A stretch of 6,933 bases of DNA. Origin: Streptomyces sp. NRRL S-118. GTDB taxonomy: Bacteria; Actinomycetota; Actinomycetes; Streptomycetales; Streptomycetaceae. Below, piece after piece: positions 1 through 6,907 of this stretch; positions within the stretch are counted from its first letter, which is position 1; each line of letters begins with the position of its first letter. The notes under the pieces are model-generated. The model was not told the origin of the DNA and made no database searches. It was given only the letters and a program-made list of their open reading frames with translations. The stretch is taken from assembly GCF_000716335.1 (NCBI RefSeq), contig NZ_KL591008.1, positions 231,810-238,742 of the forward strand. Reading direction: 5' to 3'. The position numbers were made by a program, and so were the translations under genes.

Positions 1-39
1 CCCCCCCCCCCCCCCCCCGCCGGGGGGCCCCCCCCCCCC
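1..39. other. C/G-only low-complexity left edge, probable contig-end artefact
   Basis: The first 39 bases contain no A or T: a run of 18 C, a short GC-C, six G, then a run of 12 C. The reading frame of the following MCE gene stays open through it only because it reads as proline, glycine and alanine. MCE-family proteins normally have a conserved beta-strand just before the 'LSAVGEQY' segment, not polyproline. I therefore think this stretch is a sequencing or assembly artefact at the end of a contig, and that reliable sequence begins at about position 40. A real polyproline insertion is much less likely. Confidence 0.75.
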
Positions 40-897
40 AGCCTCTCGGCCGTCGGCGAGCAGTACATCGACCTGCGGCCGGCCGGGTCCGACGGCCCGT
101 ACCTGCGGGACGGATCGGTCGTCCCCCGCTCCGCCACCCGCACTCCACCGCCCGTCACCACCGTCCTCAAGGGGGTCGGCGACCTGGCGGCCTCCGTCGA
201 TCCGGAGTCGCTGCGCACGGTCGTGGACGAACTGGGTACGGCCCTGAACGGCCGTGGCGACGATCTGCAGGCGCTGCTGGACAGCGGCGACCACTTCGTA
301 CGCGCCGCCGACCGTGCGCTGCCCTCCACCACGCGGCTGGTGATCGACGCCGAGACCGTGCTGCGCACCCAGGCGGAGGAAGGCCGGGCACTCAGATCCT
401 TCGCCGGCGGCGCCAAGCGGCTCGCCGCCGAACTCGAGGACTCCGATGCCGATCTGCGCCGGCTCATCGCCGCCGCACCCGGAGCGGCGGACCGGGTGAC
501 CGCACTGCTGAAGGACCTCGAACCTGCCTTCGGAGTCGTCCTGGCCAACCTCCTCACCACCTCGGAGGTGGCCGTGACCCGCCAGCGGGGCATGGAAGAG
601 CTGCTGGTGACCCTGCCCGCCGTGGCCGCCGCCGGATCGACCGCCGTGACTCCCCGGGGTGTCAATCTCGGCATGTCGGTGACGTTCTTCCAGCCGCTGC
701 CCTGCACCTCCGGATACGGCGGCACCACCTACCGCGACGGCCTCGACCTGTCCGCGCCGCCTCCCCTCAACACCGCGGCGCGCTGCACCGCCGACCCGGC
801 CGGCGGCGTCAACGTCCGCGGTTCCGCCAACGCCCCGCGCGGCGGTCCGGTACCCGAACCCGCCCGGCCGGGACCGGCCCGCGGGGAGCGCGGATGA
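1..897 (+). CDS. MCE-family protein, C-terminal part (probable MceF-position subunit), 5'-truncated
   Basis: This is the C-terminal part (up to 298 codons in frame 1) of an MCE-domain protein, a subunit of an envelope-spanning ABC-type lipid importer. The frame is open to the left edge, so the N-terminal membrane anchor and most of the MCE domain lie outside the window; the first 13 codons are doubtful. Visible landmarks are the end of the MCE domain ('SLSAVGEQYIDLRP', from position 40) and then 'GPYLRDGSVVP'. After these comes a long alanine- and leucine-rich helical region with 'VDELGTALNGRGDDLQALLD' at 223-282. The tail has two cysteines (codons 235 and 262, at 703-705 and 784-786) and ends proline-rich. 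Paired C-terminal cysteines are common in actinobacterial Mce proteins. Its position directly before mas genes suggests the sixth and last mce gene, but the subunit letter is inferred from gene order only. Its TGA overlaps the next start codon (ATGA, 894-897), so translation is probably coupled. Confidence 0.9.
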   Translation, partial: PPPPPPAGGPPPPSLSAVGEQYIDLRPAGSDGPYLRDGSVVPRSATRTPPPVTTVLKGVGDLAASVDPESLRTVVDELGTALNGRGDDLQALLDSGDHFVRAADRALPSTTRLVIDAETVLRTQAEEGRALRSFAGGAKRLAAELEDSDADLRRLIAAAPGAADRVTALLKDLEPAFGVVLANLLTTSEVAVTRQRGMEELLVTLPAVAAAGSTAVTPRGVNLGMSVTFFQPLPCTSGYGGTTYRDGLDLSAPPPLNTAARCTADPAGGVNVRGSANAPRGGPVPEPARPGPARGERG

Positions 898-1394
898 GGC
901 CGCCGGGCGGCGCGGACCGCCGGTGGTGGGCCGCCGTCGCCGTCGCGGCCCTGCTGTGCGGCGGCGCGGCATGGTCGTACGCACGGGCGGCGGGCGAGGC
1001 GACGCGGGCGTACGCCGAGAGCCGCGACACCGCGCTCGCCGCGGGGCGGGAACACGTGGCCCGGCTCAGCAGTCTCGACGGGCGGCGTGCCGAGGAGGGC
1101 CTGCGGACGTGGCTGGAGGTGTCGGCCGGTGAGCTCCGCGAGGAACTGGAGCGGACGAAGCCCCCGGCGGACGTGTCGGCCCGCGCGACGGTCACGGACG
1201 CCGCTCTGACCGCACTCGACGACCGGGCGGGCACGGCCAGGCTGATCGCGACGGTACGGGTGGAGATCACCGCCGCCGCGCGGACGGCGGGCCCCCCGGC
1301 CACCGACCGCAAACGACTCGAGGCGGACCTCGTCCGCACCGGGGACGGCTGGAAGGTCACGGCCCTGACCGCTCTCCCCGCCACCGGAACGTGA
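894..1394 (+). CDS. Mce-associated membrane protein, type A (first copy)
   Basis: A 166-residue single-pass membrane protein. Residues 1-10 are a short basic cytoplasmic segment and about 11-30 form a transmembrane helix ('WWAAVAVAALLCGGAAW'). The rest is an extracytoplasmic domain. It starts with a helix containing 'AYAESRDTALAAG' (39-51) and 'GLRTWLE' (69-75), and ends with beta-strand-like segments and 'TGDGWKVTAL' (149-158). This layout fits the Mas proteins encoded after mce genes in actinobacteria, thought to stabilise or assist the Mce transporter. The start overlaps the preceding stop by 4 bp (ATGA), which fixes the start by coupling. It is clearly paralogous to the protein at 2142-2735: over residues 39-85 I count 23 of 47 identical positions without gaps. 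The exact biochemical role of Mas proteins is not established. Confidence 0.85.
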   Translation: MRPPGGADRRWWAAVAVAALLCGGAAWSYARAAGEATRAYAESRDTALAAGREHVARLSSLDGRRAEEGLRTWLEVSAGELREELERTKPPADVSARATVTDAALTALDDRAGTARLIATVRVEITAAARTAGPPATDRKRLEADLVRTGDGWKVTALTALPATGT

Positions 1395-1409
1395 GAGGAA
1401 GCGACGCAG

Positions 1410-2123
1410 GTGACCACCGGCGAAGGCGTCACACCCCTGATACCCGCACCGCGCTCCTCACCGCAGGACGCCACGGCGGAGGACCGGGCCACGGAGCCCG
1501 GGGTACCGGAGGACCGGGCCGCGCAGGACGGCATGGCGGACGGCATGGCGGACGGCGCGGCGGAGGACCGGGCCGCGGACCCCGGGGTGCCGGAGGGCCG
1601 GGAGGTCACGGGGCCGCGGGGGCCTCGGAGCCGGTCGCGCGCGGTGGCCCGGCTCCTCGTCGCCCTGCTGCTGCTCACGGGCGGCTGGTTCCTCTGGCGT
1701 ACGCAGCAGCTGACCGGCTCCCCGGCCACCGGGAACCACGCACTGACCGACACCGGGGCCACCGCACGGGTCGTCACCGACGTCAGCGGCGCCCTCGGCC
1801 GCGTGTTCTCGTACACCCCGCGGGACACCGCTGCCACCCGGCAGGCGGCACGCCGACTCCTCGACGGCAGGGCGGCCCGTCAGTACGACACCCTCTTCAC
1901 CCAGGTCGAGCAGAGGGCCGCGGAACAGCGACTGACACTCACCACCCACGTCGTACGCGCCGGGGTCACGCGCCTCACGGACCGCAGCGCGCACCTGCTG
2001 GTCTTCCTCGACCAGGTGGCGCAGCGCGCGGGCAGACCCGCCACCACGACCGCCGCCCAGTTGTCCGTCACCGCCGAACTGCGCGACGGGCGCTGGCGGA
2101 TCGTCGACCTCACAGCCCGTTGA
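1410..2123 (+). CDS. Mce-associated membrane protein, type B (first copy), with acidic repeat N-terminus
   Basis: A 237-residue protein starting at GTG (1410), with the Shine-Dalgarno-like sequence GAGAGGAA at 1393-1400 nine bases upstream. Residues 1-65 are a predicted cytoplasmic tail that is acidic and repetitive (two copies of an 'AEDRA..PGVPE' segment and a 'GMAD' repeat). Residues 66-81 are basic ('GPRGPRSRSRAVAR') and about 79-96 form the transmembrane helix. The outer domain carries the type-B signature 'NHALTDTGAT' (109-118), 'VFSYTPRD' (132-139), 'Y159DTLF', and a terminal 'LRDGRWRIVDL' (224-234). The type-B partner at 2748-3443 shares this plan ('NTALTD', 'LFSYNY', 'GTWRIAAID'). 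The strongly basic patch before the helix supports an N-in topology. It lies 15 bp after the previous gene, so it belongs to the same transcript. The role is inferred from context: accessory to the Mce importer. Confidence 0.85.
   Translation: MTTGEGVTPLIPAPRSSPQDATAEDRATEPGVPEDRAAQDGMADGMADGAAEDRAADPGVPEGREVTGPRGPRSRSRAVARLLVALLLLTGGWFLWRTQQLTGSPATGNHALTDTGATARVVTDVSGALGRVFSYTPRDTAATRQAARRLLDGRAARQYDTLFTQVEQRAAEQRLTLTTHVVRAGVTRLTDRSAHLLVFLDQVAQRAGRPATTTAAQLSVTAELRDGRWRIVDLTAR
1476..1604 (+). repeat. In-frame 84-bp-period direct repeat and 12-bp tandem repeat inside the type-B mas gene
   Basis: GCGGAGGACCGGGCC occurs exactly at 1476-1490 and again at 1560-1574, a period of 84 bp (28 codons). 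Similarity continues for about 30 bp further in each copy. The copies encode 'AEDRATEPGVPEDRA' and 'AEDRAADPGVPEGRE'. Between them GGCATGGCGGAC is present twice in tandem (1530-1541, 1542-1553), followed by a diverged third copy (1554-1565). All units are multiples of three bases, so expansion or contraction keeps the frame. The repeat lies in the predicted cytoplasmic tail. Confidence 0.85.
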
Positions 2124-2141
2124 GAACGGCTCGGCGGATCG

Positions 2142-2735
2142 ATGAACACAGCGCGGAGAGACACCCGGGACACCGCAGACAGCGAAGGGGACGGCCGCCC
2201 GATGGCACGCACGCCTACGACACGGAACCCGCTCCTGGCCACGGCCGCGGCGCTGGCCCTGCTCGCTGCCGGCGCCGCCGGCTGGAGCGGCTGGTCCTGG
2301 TACTCCGCCGCGCACGACGAATCCGCCGCGTACGCCGCGGCACGGGACGACGCGCTGGCCGCGGGGGAGCAGGCCGTGCAGAACATGAACACCCTCGACC
2401 ACCGCGACCTGCGCCGCGGACTGGACACCTGGCAGGACTCGGCCACCGGCGAACTGCACGAGCAACTCACCGCCGGCCGCTCGCGGTTCGAGGAGCAGAT
2501 CCGCGAGGCGAGGACCGTGACCAGCGCCCGGGTGCTGTCCGGCGCGGTGACCGAGCTGGACACCCGCGCCGGGAAGGCCCGCGTGATGGTCGCGCTCAGG
2601 GTCACCGTGACCCCGCCCGCGGGCAGACCCACGGCGAAGGAGAGCCGCCTCCTCGGAGAGCTCACCCGCACGCCGCAGGGCTGGAAGCTCAGCGCGCTCG
2701 GCCAGGCGCCGGTCGGCAACACCCCGGTGGACTGA
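2142..2735 (+). CDS. Mce-associated membrane protein, type A (second copy)
   Basis: A 197-residue protein if started at ATG 2142, 18 bp after the preceding stop. A second in-frame ATG at 2202 would give 177 residues and has a better purine-rich site upstream (GAAGGGG, 2184-2190, 11 bases away); 2142 has only weak complementarity to 16S rRNA. The start is therefore uncertain, but the membrane helix (about 30-53, 'LLATAAALALLAAGAAGW') is kept either way. The outer domain matches the type-A protein at 894-1394: 'AYAAARDDALAAG' (63-75), 'LDHRDLRRGLDTW' (85-97), 'GELHEQL' and the terminal 'TPQGWKLSAL' (177-186). The last part is the usual strand-turn-strand end of Mas domains. It sits 12 bp before the second type-B gene, so type A again precedes type B. 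Function is accessory to the Mce transporter by context, with no catalytic motif seen. Confidence 0.85.
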   Translation: MNTARRDTRDTADSEGDGRPMARTPTTRNPLLATAAALALLAAGAAGWSGWSWYSAAHDESAAYAAARDDALAAGEQAVQNMNTLDHRDLRRGLDTWQDSATGELHEQLTAGRSRFEEQIREARTVTSARVLSGAVTELDTRAGKARVMVALRVTVTPPAGRPTAKESRLLGELTRTPQGWKLSALGQAPVGNTPVD

Positions 2736-2747
2736 GAGGAGCACGAC

Positions 2748-3443
2748 ATGTCGACGACCCGCCACCTCATCAACCGGCAGCGACGCCTGGCGTCCACGAG
2801 CGCCACCCGCGCCCCGGCCGCGCCCCCGCCCGAGGAGACCCGCCCCACCCGGCACCGGGCAAAAGCCGGGGGCCGCCGCCCCGCCGCGCGGCCCGCGGTA
2901 CGCCCCCGCCGGTCGGGCTTCCGCGGCAAGCGGGTCCCGGCGCTGCTGGGCGTACTCACCGTCCTGCTCGGCGGCTTCACCGCGTGGGCCGCCGGTGAGA
3001 CGTCCGCCCTGCGCGACGACCCGGCCGTGCGCAACACCGCCCTCACCGACCTCGCACGGACCAGCGAGGTCAAGGGCCGGATCACCCAGGCGGTCGACGA
3101 GTTGTTCTCGTACAACTACGCCGCACCGGCCGAGGCGGACCGGGCCGTGAAGGAGCACCTCACGGGGCGGGCGGTCGAGCAGCACCGCGCGATGCTGGCC
3201 CCCGTGCGCCGGCAGGCCGCGGCGCAGAAGCTCGTCCTCACCACCACCGTCACGGAGAGCGGCGTGGAGGAGATCCACGGCGACCGGGCCCGCGTGCTCA
3301 TCTACGCGGACCAGACCAACACCCGTACCGCGGCCAGGAAGGACGCCACGACCTACGGCGCCGCCATGTTCGCCGTGGAGGCGGTACGGACGGGCGGCAC
3401 CTGGCGGATCGCGGCCATCGACACCCTGGGGGCGGGCACATGA
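2748..3443 (+). CDS. Mce-associated membrane protein, type B (second copy), with basic N-terminus
   Basis: A 231-residue single-pass membrane protein starting at ATG 2748, with a strong ribosome-binding sequence GAGAGGAG (2734-2741) that overlaps the previous stop. Residues 1-62 form a basic, alanine- and proline-rich predicted cytoplasmic tail (many Arg, 'RPTRHRAKAGGRR'). About 63-82 is the transmembrane helix ('VPALLGVLTVLLGGFTAW'). The outer domain has 'AVRNTALTDLART' (93-105), 'ELFSYNYAAP' (118-127), 'LVLTTTVTESGVEE' (162-175) and the terminal 'GGTWRIAAIDTL' (216-227). It matches the protein at 1410-2123 in order and motifs, but its tail is basic where that one is acidic. Its stop overlaps the next start by 4 bp (ATGA, 3440-3443). 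The family assignment is firm; the molecular function is not known. Confidence 0.85.
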   Translation: MSTTRHLINRQRRLASTSATRAPAAPPPEETRPTRHRAKAGGRRPAARPAVRPRRSGFRGKRVPALLGVLTVLLGGFTAWAAGETSALRDDPAVRNTALTDLARTSEVKGRITQAVDELFSYNYAAPAEADRAVKEHLTGRAVEQHRAMLAPVRRQAAAQKLVLTTTVTESGVEEIHGDRARVLIYADQTNTRTAARKDATTYGAAMFAVEAVRTGGTWRIAAIDTLGAGT

Positions 3444-4780
3444 CGGAACGGACCGGGCTCGCCGGGCCGCGCGTACGACGGGCACACCGCGTGCGACAGG
3501 CGCAACGGCTGCGCCGGGGACACCGGGCACGGCGCGCGGTGACCGGGACGGCCGCGGCCGTCGCCGCCATGGCGGCGCTCACCGCCTCCCAGGCGCCCGG
3601 TTTCGTGCCGCTCGCCCGGCCCGCGGCCGGGCAACCCGCGGCACGCCCCACCGCCGCCGTCCCGCCCCAGGACGACGCCTACCACACCGAGCTCCCGCCG
3701 CTGTCCGTACCGCGGCTGCCCGCCCAGCGAGGGGCCGCCCCGCCCGTCGCCGGCGGCGCCCGGCGGCCGGTGGCGGTCCGCCTCGCCGAGGCAGGGATCC
3801 CCGCGACCGTGCTCGCCGCCTACCGGCGCGCCGAGGCGTCCGTCGACCGCACCGACCCGCGGTGCCGGCTGTCCTGGCAGCTGCTCGCCGCCATCGGCAA
3901 GGTCGAGTCGGGGCAGGCGCGAGGCGGCCGTCTGGACGCCCGGGGCACCACGCTCGCGCCGATCCTGGGCCCGGTGCTCGACGGCGTGGGCTTCGCCAGG
4001 ATCCTGGACACCGACGGCGGCGCGTACGACGGGGACCGGACGTTCGACCGCGCTGTCGGCCCACTGCAGTTCATCCCCTCCACCTGGGCCCGCTGGGGCG
4101 CCGACGGCAACGGGGACGGGCGCCGCGATCCGCACAACGTCCACGACGCGGCGCTGGCCGCCGGGCGCTACCTGTGCGCCGGGGACCGGAACCTCGCCAT
4201 CACGGCCCACCTGGACCGGGCGATCCTCGCGTACAACCACTCGGACGCGTACCGTCGCACCGTGCTGGCGTGGCTCGCCTTCTACCGGCGCGGCGCGCAC
4301 CCGGTGCCGGACGGGACGGGTGTGCTTCCCGTGACACCCGGCCCGGGACGCCCGAGTGCCGGAACGGGTCAGGGCGCGGGTGCGGGTGCGGGGACGAAAC
4401 CGTCGGCGCCCCGCCCGGGCGGCGGGATCGTGGTGGGACCTCAGCCCTCGGGCCGCCCCACTCCCTCCCCGCGCCCGCCCGGCCGCCCGGTCCCGTCACC
4501 CGGTACGCCGGGAACTCCCGGCCCACCCGCCCCGACCCCGACCCCGACTCCGAGCCCGTCCCCGACTCCCACGACACCGGTACCGACGCCCACCCCCACC
4601 CCCTCTCCGAGCCCGACTCCGAGCCCGACACCCAGCCCGACTCCGACCGAACCGGACACCGCCCCCACTGCCTCCCCCACCACACCAATCACACCCGCCA
4701 CACCCACCTCATCCAGGGAGCAGCCCGTCGGCCCGGCCGCTCAGGCTCCGCCTCCCGACAGCACCTCGGCCAGGTCGTAG
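3440..4780 (+). CDS. Secreted MltB-like lytic murein transglycosylase with Pro/Thr/Ser tail
   Basis: A 446-residue exported protein expected to cleave the MurNAc-GlcNAc bond of peptidoglycan, forming a 1,6-anhydro product. The N-terminus is very arginine-rich (11-33) followed by a hydrophobic stretch (about 34-50), read as a signal peptide or anchor. The transglycosylase domain covers about 113-285. 'SWQLLAAIGKVESG' (145-158) holds the likely catalytic Glu156, and 'AVGPLQFIPSTWARWG' (205-220) is the substrate-binding core. 'DGNGDGRRDPHN' (222-233) fits an EF-hand-like calcium loop of the kind known in E. coli Slt35/MltB. 'ILAYNHSDAYRRTV' (262-275) completes the fold. Cys142 and Cys246 may form a disulfide. 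Residues about 290-446 are low-complexity Pro/Thr/Ser, probably a cell-wall-spanning tail with no second domain. It is coupled to the last mas gene (ATGA). Its 3' end overlaps the opposite-strand ligase by 40 bp. A link to Mce assembly is inferred from the operon. Confidence 0.88.
   Translation: MTERTGLAGPRVRRAHRVRQAQRLRRGHRARRAVTGTAAAVAAMAALTASQAPGFVPLARPAAGQPAARPTAAVPPQDDAYHTELPPLSVPRLPAQRGAAPPVAGGARRPVAVRLAEAGIPATVLAAYRRAEASVDRTDPRCRLSWQLLAAIGKVESGQARGGRLDARGTTLAPILGPVLDGVGFARILDTDGGAYDGDRTFDRAVGPLQFIPSTWARWGADGNGDGRRDPHNVHDAALAAGRYLCAGDRNLAITAHLDRAILAYNHSDAYRRTVLAWLAFYRRGAHPVPDGTGVLPVTPGPGRPSAGTGQGAGAGAGTKPSAPRPGGGIVVGPQPSGRPTPSPRPPGRPVPSPGTPGTPGPPAPTPTPTPSPSPTPTTPVPTPTPTPSPSPTPSPTPSPTPTEPDTAPTASPTTPITPATPTSSREQPVGPAAQAPPPDSTSARS
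4526..4650 (+). repeat. Hexanucleotide Pro-Thr/Pro-Ser codon repeat
   Basis: The tail of the transglycosylase gene is built from repeated six-base units such as CCGACC, CCGACT and CCGAGC, each coding Pro-Thr or Pro-Ser. The units are in frame, so gain or loss of a unit would change tail length without a frameshift. Loss of a single base would shift the frame, and neighbouring frames stay open across this stretch. Such repeats are also difficult to assemble correctly. Confidence 0.8.
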
Positions 4781-5811
4781 GAGACGGGCTCCTCCAACTG
4801 GGCGTACCCGCAGCTCTCCGGCGTGCGGTCCGGCCGCCAGCGGCGGAACTGGGCCGTGTGCCGGAAGCGGGTGCCCTCCATGTGGTCGTACCCCACCTCG
4901 CACACCCGCTCGGGCCGCAGCGGCACCCAGGACAGGTCCTTCTTGCCGGACCAGCGGCTCGGCGCCCCGGGGAGCCGGGCGGTCTCGTGGGCGGCCTCGT
5001 CCGTCCAGGCCGCCCAGGGGTGGTTGTCGGGGGAGTCCATGCGCAGCGGTTCCAGCTCGTCGACCAGCGCCGCGCGCCGCGCGGCGGTGAACGCGGCGCA
5101 GACCCCGACGTGCTGGAGTGCACCGCCGTCGTCGTACAGACCGAGCAGCAGTGAGCCGACGACCGGTCCCGTCTTGTGGAAGCGGTAGCCGGCGACCACG
5201 ACGTCGGCCGTCCGTTCGTGCTTGACCTTGTACATGAGCCGGGCGTCGGGCCGGTACGGCAGGTCCAGCGGCTTGGCGATCACGCCGTCGAGTCCGGCCC
5301 CTTCGTACTGTTCGAACCAGTGCCGCGCCGTGTCGATGTCGGTCGTGGACGGGGCCAGGTGGACCGGGGCGTCCACGCCGGCCAGGGCCTCGTCGAGCCG
5401 TGCCCGGCGTGCGGCCAGGGGCGTGTCCATCAGCGACTCGTCACCGAGGGCCAGCACGTCGAAGGCGATGAAACGGGCGGGCGTGCGCTCGGCGAGCATC
5501 CGCACGCGGGAGGCGGCCGGGTGGATGCGCTCGGTGAGCCGGTCGAAGTCCAGTCGGCCCTCATGGGCGATCACGATCTCGCCGTCGATGACACAGCGGT
5601 CCGGGAGGCGCTCCAGGAGGGCGGTGACCAGCTCGGGGAAGTACCGGGTCAGCGGCTTGCCGGTGCGGCTGCCGATCACCAGCTCGTCACCGTCCCGGTG
5701 GACGATGGCACGGAAGCCGTCCCACTTGGCCTCGTAGTGCATGCCGGGCGGGATCTTCTTGACGGACTTGGCCAGCATCGGCTTCACAGGTGGCATCACC
5801 GGCAGATCCAT
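4741..5811 (-). CDS. ligC: ATP-dependent DNA ligase, LigC type
   Basis: A 356-residue ligase that seals DNA nicks through an enzyme-AMP intermediate. The nucleotidyltransferase domain (about 1-200) shows motif I 'KWDG' with the adenylated Lys29, 'SRTGK' (48-52), 'IDGEIV' (75-80) and 'AFDVL' (116-120). Motif IV is 'LDGVIAK' (174-180) and motif V 'YKVKHERTADVVVAG' (194-208). The OB-fold domain (about 205-350) holds 'GPVVGSLLLGLYDD' (215-228) and the C-terminal motif 'RFRHTAQFRRWRPDR' (315-329). There is no polymerase or nuclease domain, and the length suits LigC, not full LigD. Motif IV has Asp175 where many ligases have Glu; I recall this as usual in LigC-like enzymes. The start at 5811 fits the family's 'MDLPVMPP..PMLAKS' N-terminus. 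No Shine-Dalgarno is visible, so the message may be leaderless. It is divergent from the primase-polymerase gene, as for mycobacterial LigC, whose proven context is base excision repair. Confidence 0.93.
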   Translation of the reverse strand: MDLPVMPPVKPMLAKSVKKIPPGMHYEAKWDGFRAIVHRDGDELVIGSRTGKPLTRYFPELVTALLERLPDRCVIDGEIVIAHEGRLDFDRLTERIHPAASRVRMLAERTPARFIAFDVLALGDESLMDTPLAARRARLDEALAGVDAPVHLAPSTTDIDTARHWFEQYEGAGLDGVIAKPLDLPYRPDARLMYKVKHERTADVVVAGYRFHKTGPVVGSLLLGLYDDGGALQHVGVCAAFTAARRAALVDELEPLRMDSPDNHPWAAWTDEAAHETARLPGAPSRWSGKKDLSWVPLRPERVCEVGYDHMEGTRFRHTAQFRRWRPDRTPESCGYAQLEEPVSYDLAEVLSGGGA

Positions 5812-5896
5812 GGCCCGATTCTGCCCCGATTCATCGGGTAGTGCCCGTGAATGATCCGATATGCGAGGTACCTACCGGCGCCCTAGGGTGGCGGCT
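5812..5896. promoter_or_regulatory. Divergent promoter region between ligC and the primase-polymerase gene
   Basis: This 85 bp gap must contain the promoters of both divergent repair genes. For the plus-strand gene, TAGGGT (5884-5889) fits the TANNNT pattern of a -10 box and lies 7 bases before the ATG at 5897, so transcription could begin at the start codon (leaderless). For the minus-strand gene, CAGAAT (reading 5823 down to 5818) is placed similarly before the ATG at 5811 but is a weaker match. No convincing -35 boxes are seen for either. The positions are inferred from spacing, not shown. Confidence 0.45.
5825..5838. promoter_or_regulatory. 14-bp palindrome CCCGAT-TC-ATCGGG, possible operator
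   Basis: Perfect 6-bp arms (5825-5830 and 5833-5838) flank a 2-base centre. An extra CCCGATT half-site lies at 5814-5820, 11 bp to the left, and another CCGAT at 5856-5860. The palindrome lies just upstream of the candidate -10 box of ligC, where a bound regulator could block or tune transcription. The 2-bp loop is too short for an RNA hairpin terminator. No regulator family is identified, and in such G+C-rich DNA a short palindrome may occur by chance. Confidence 0.4.

Positions 5897-6907
<1,011 letters not shown>

Noticed and set aside
1391..2998. A 535-codon plus-strand open frame across three mas genes
   Set aside because: It is rich in Arg, Gly, Pro and His as expected from an off-frame reading of G+C-rich genes, and it lies over well-supported coding frames with family motifs.
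1458..3530. A 690-codon minus-strand open frame antisense to the mas genes
   Set aside because: Antisense shadow: no recognisable domain, biased composition, and the opposite strand carries four genes with ribosome-binding sites and paralogous motifs.
4700..4860. Possible bidirectional terminator at the convergent junction
   Set aside because: I found no convincing stem-loop; all of the region is coding on one or both strands.
3862..5154. A 430-codon plus-strand open frame bridging the transglycosylase and the ligase region
   Set aside because: It is the +1-shifted reading of the transglycosylase continuing antisense through ligC. It shows no family motifs, although its openness across the repeat is why a frameshift there would be hard to spot.
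5866..5873. Eight-base palindrome AGGTACCT
   Set aside because: Too short to separate from chance, and no second copy was seen nearby.
5861..5896. Upstream ATG at 5861 as the start of the primase-polymerase
   Set aside because: The extra 12 residues are Arg/Tyr-rich and not family-like, and the probable -10 box at 5884-5889 would lie inside the coding region.
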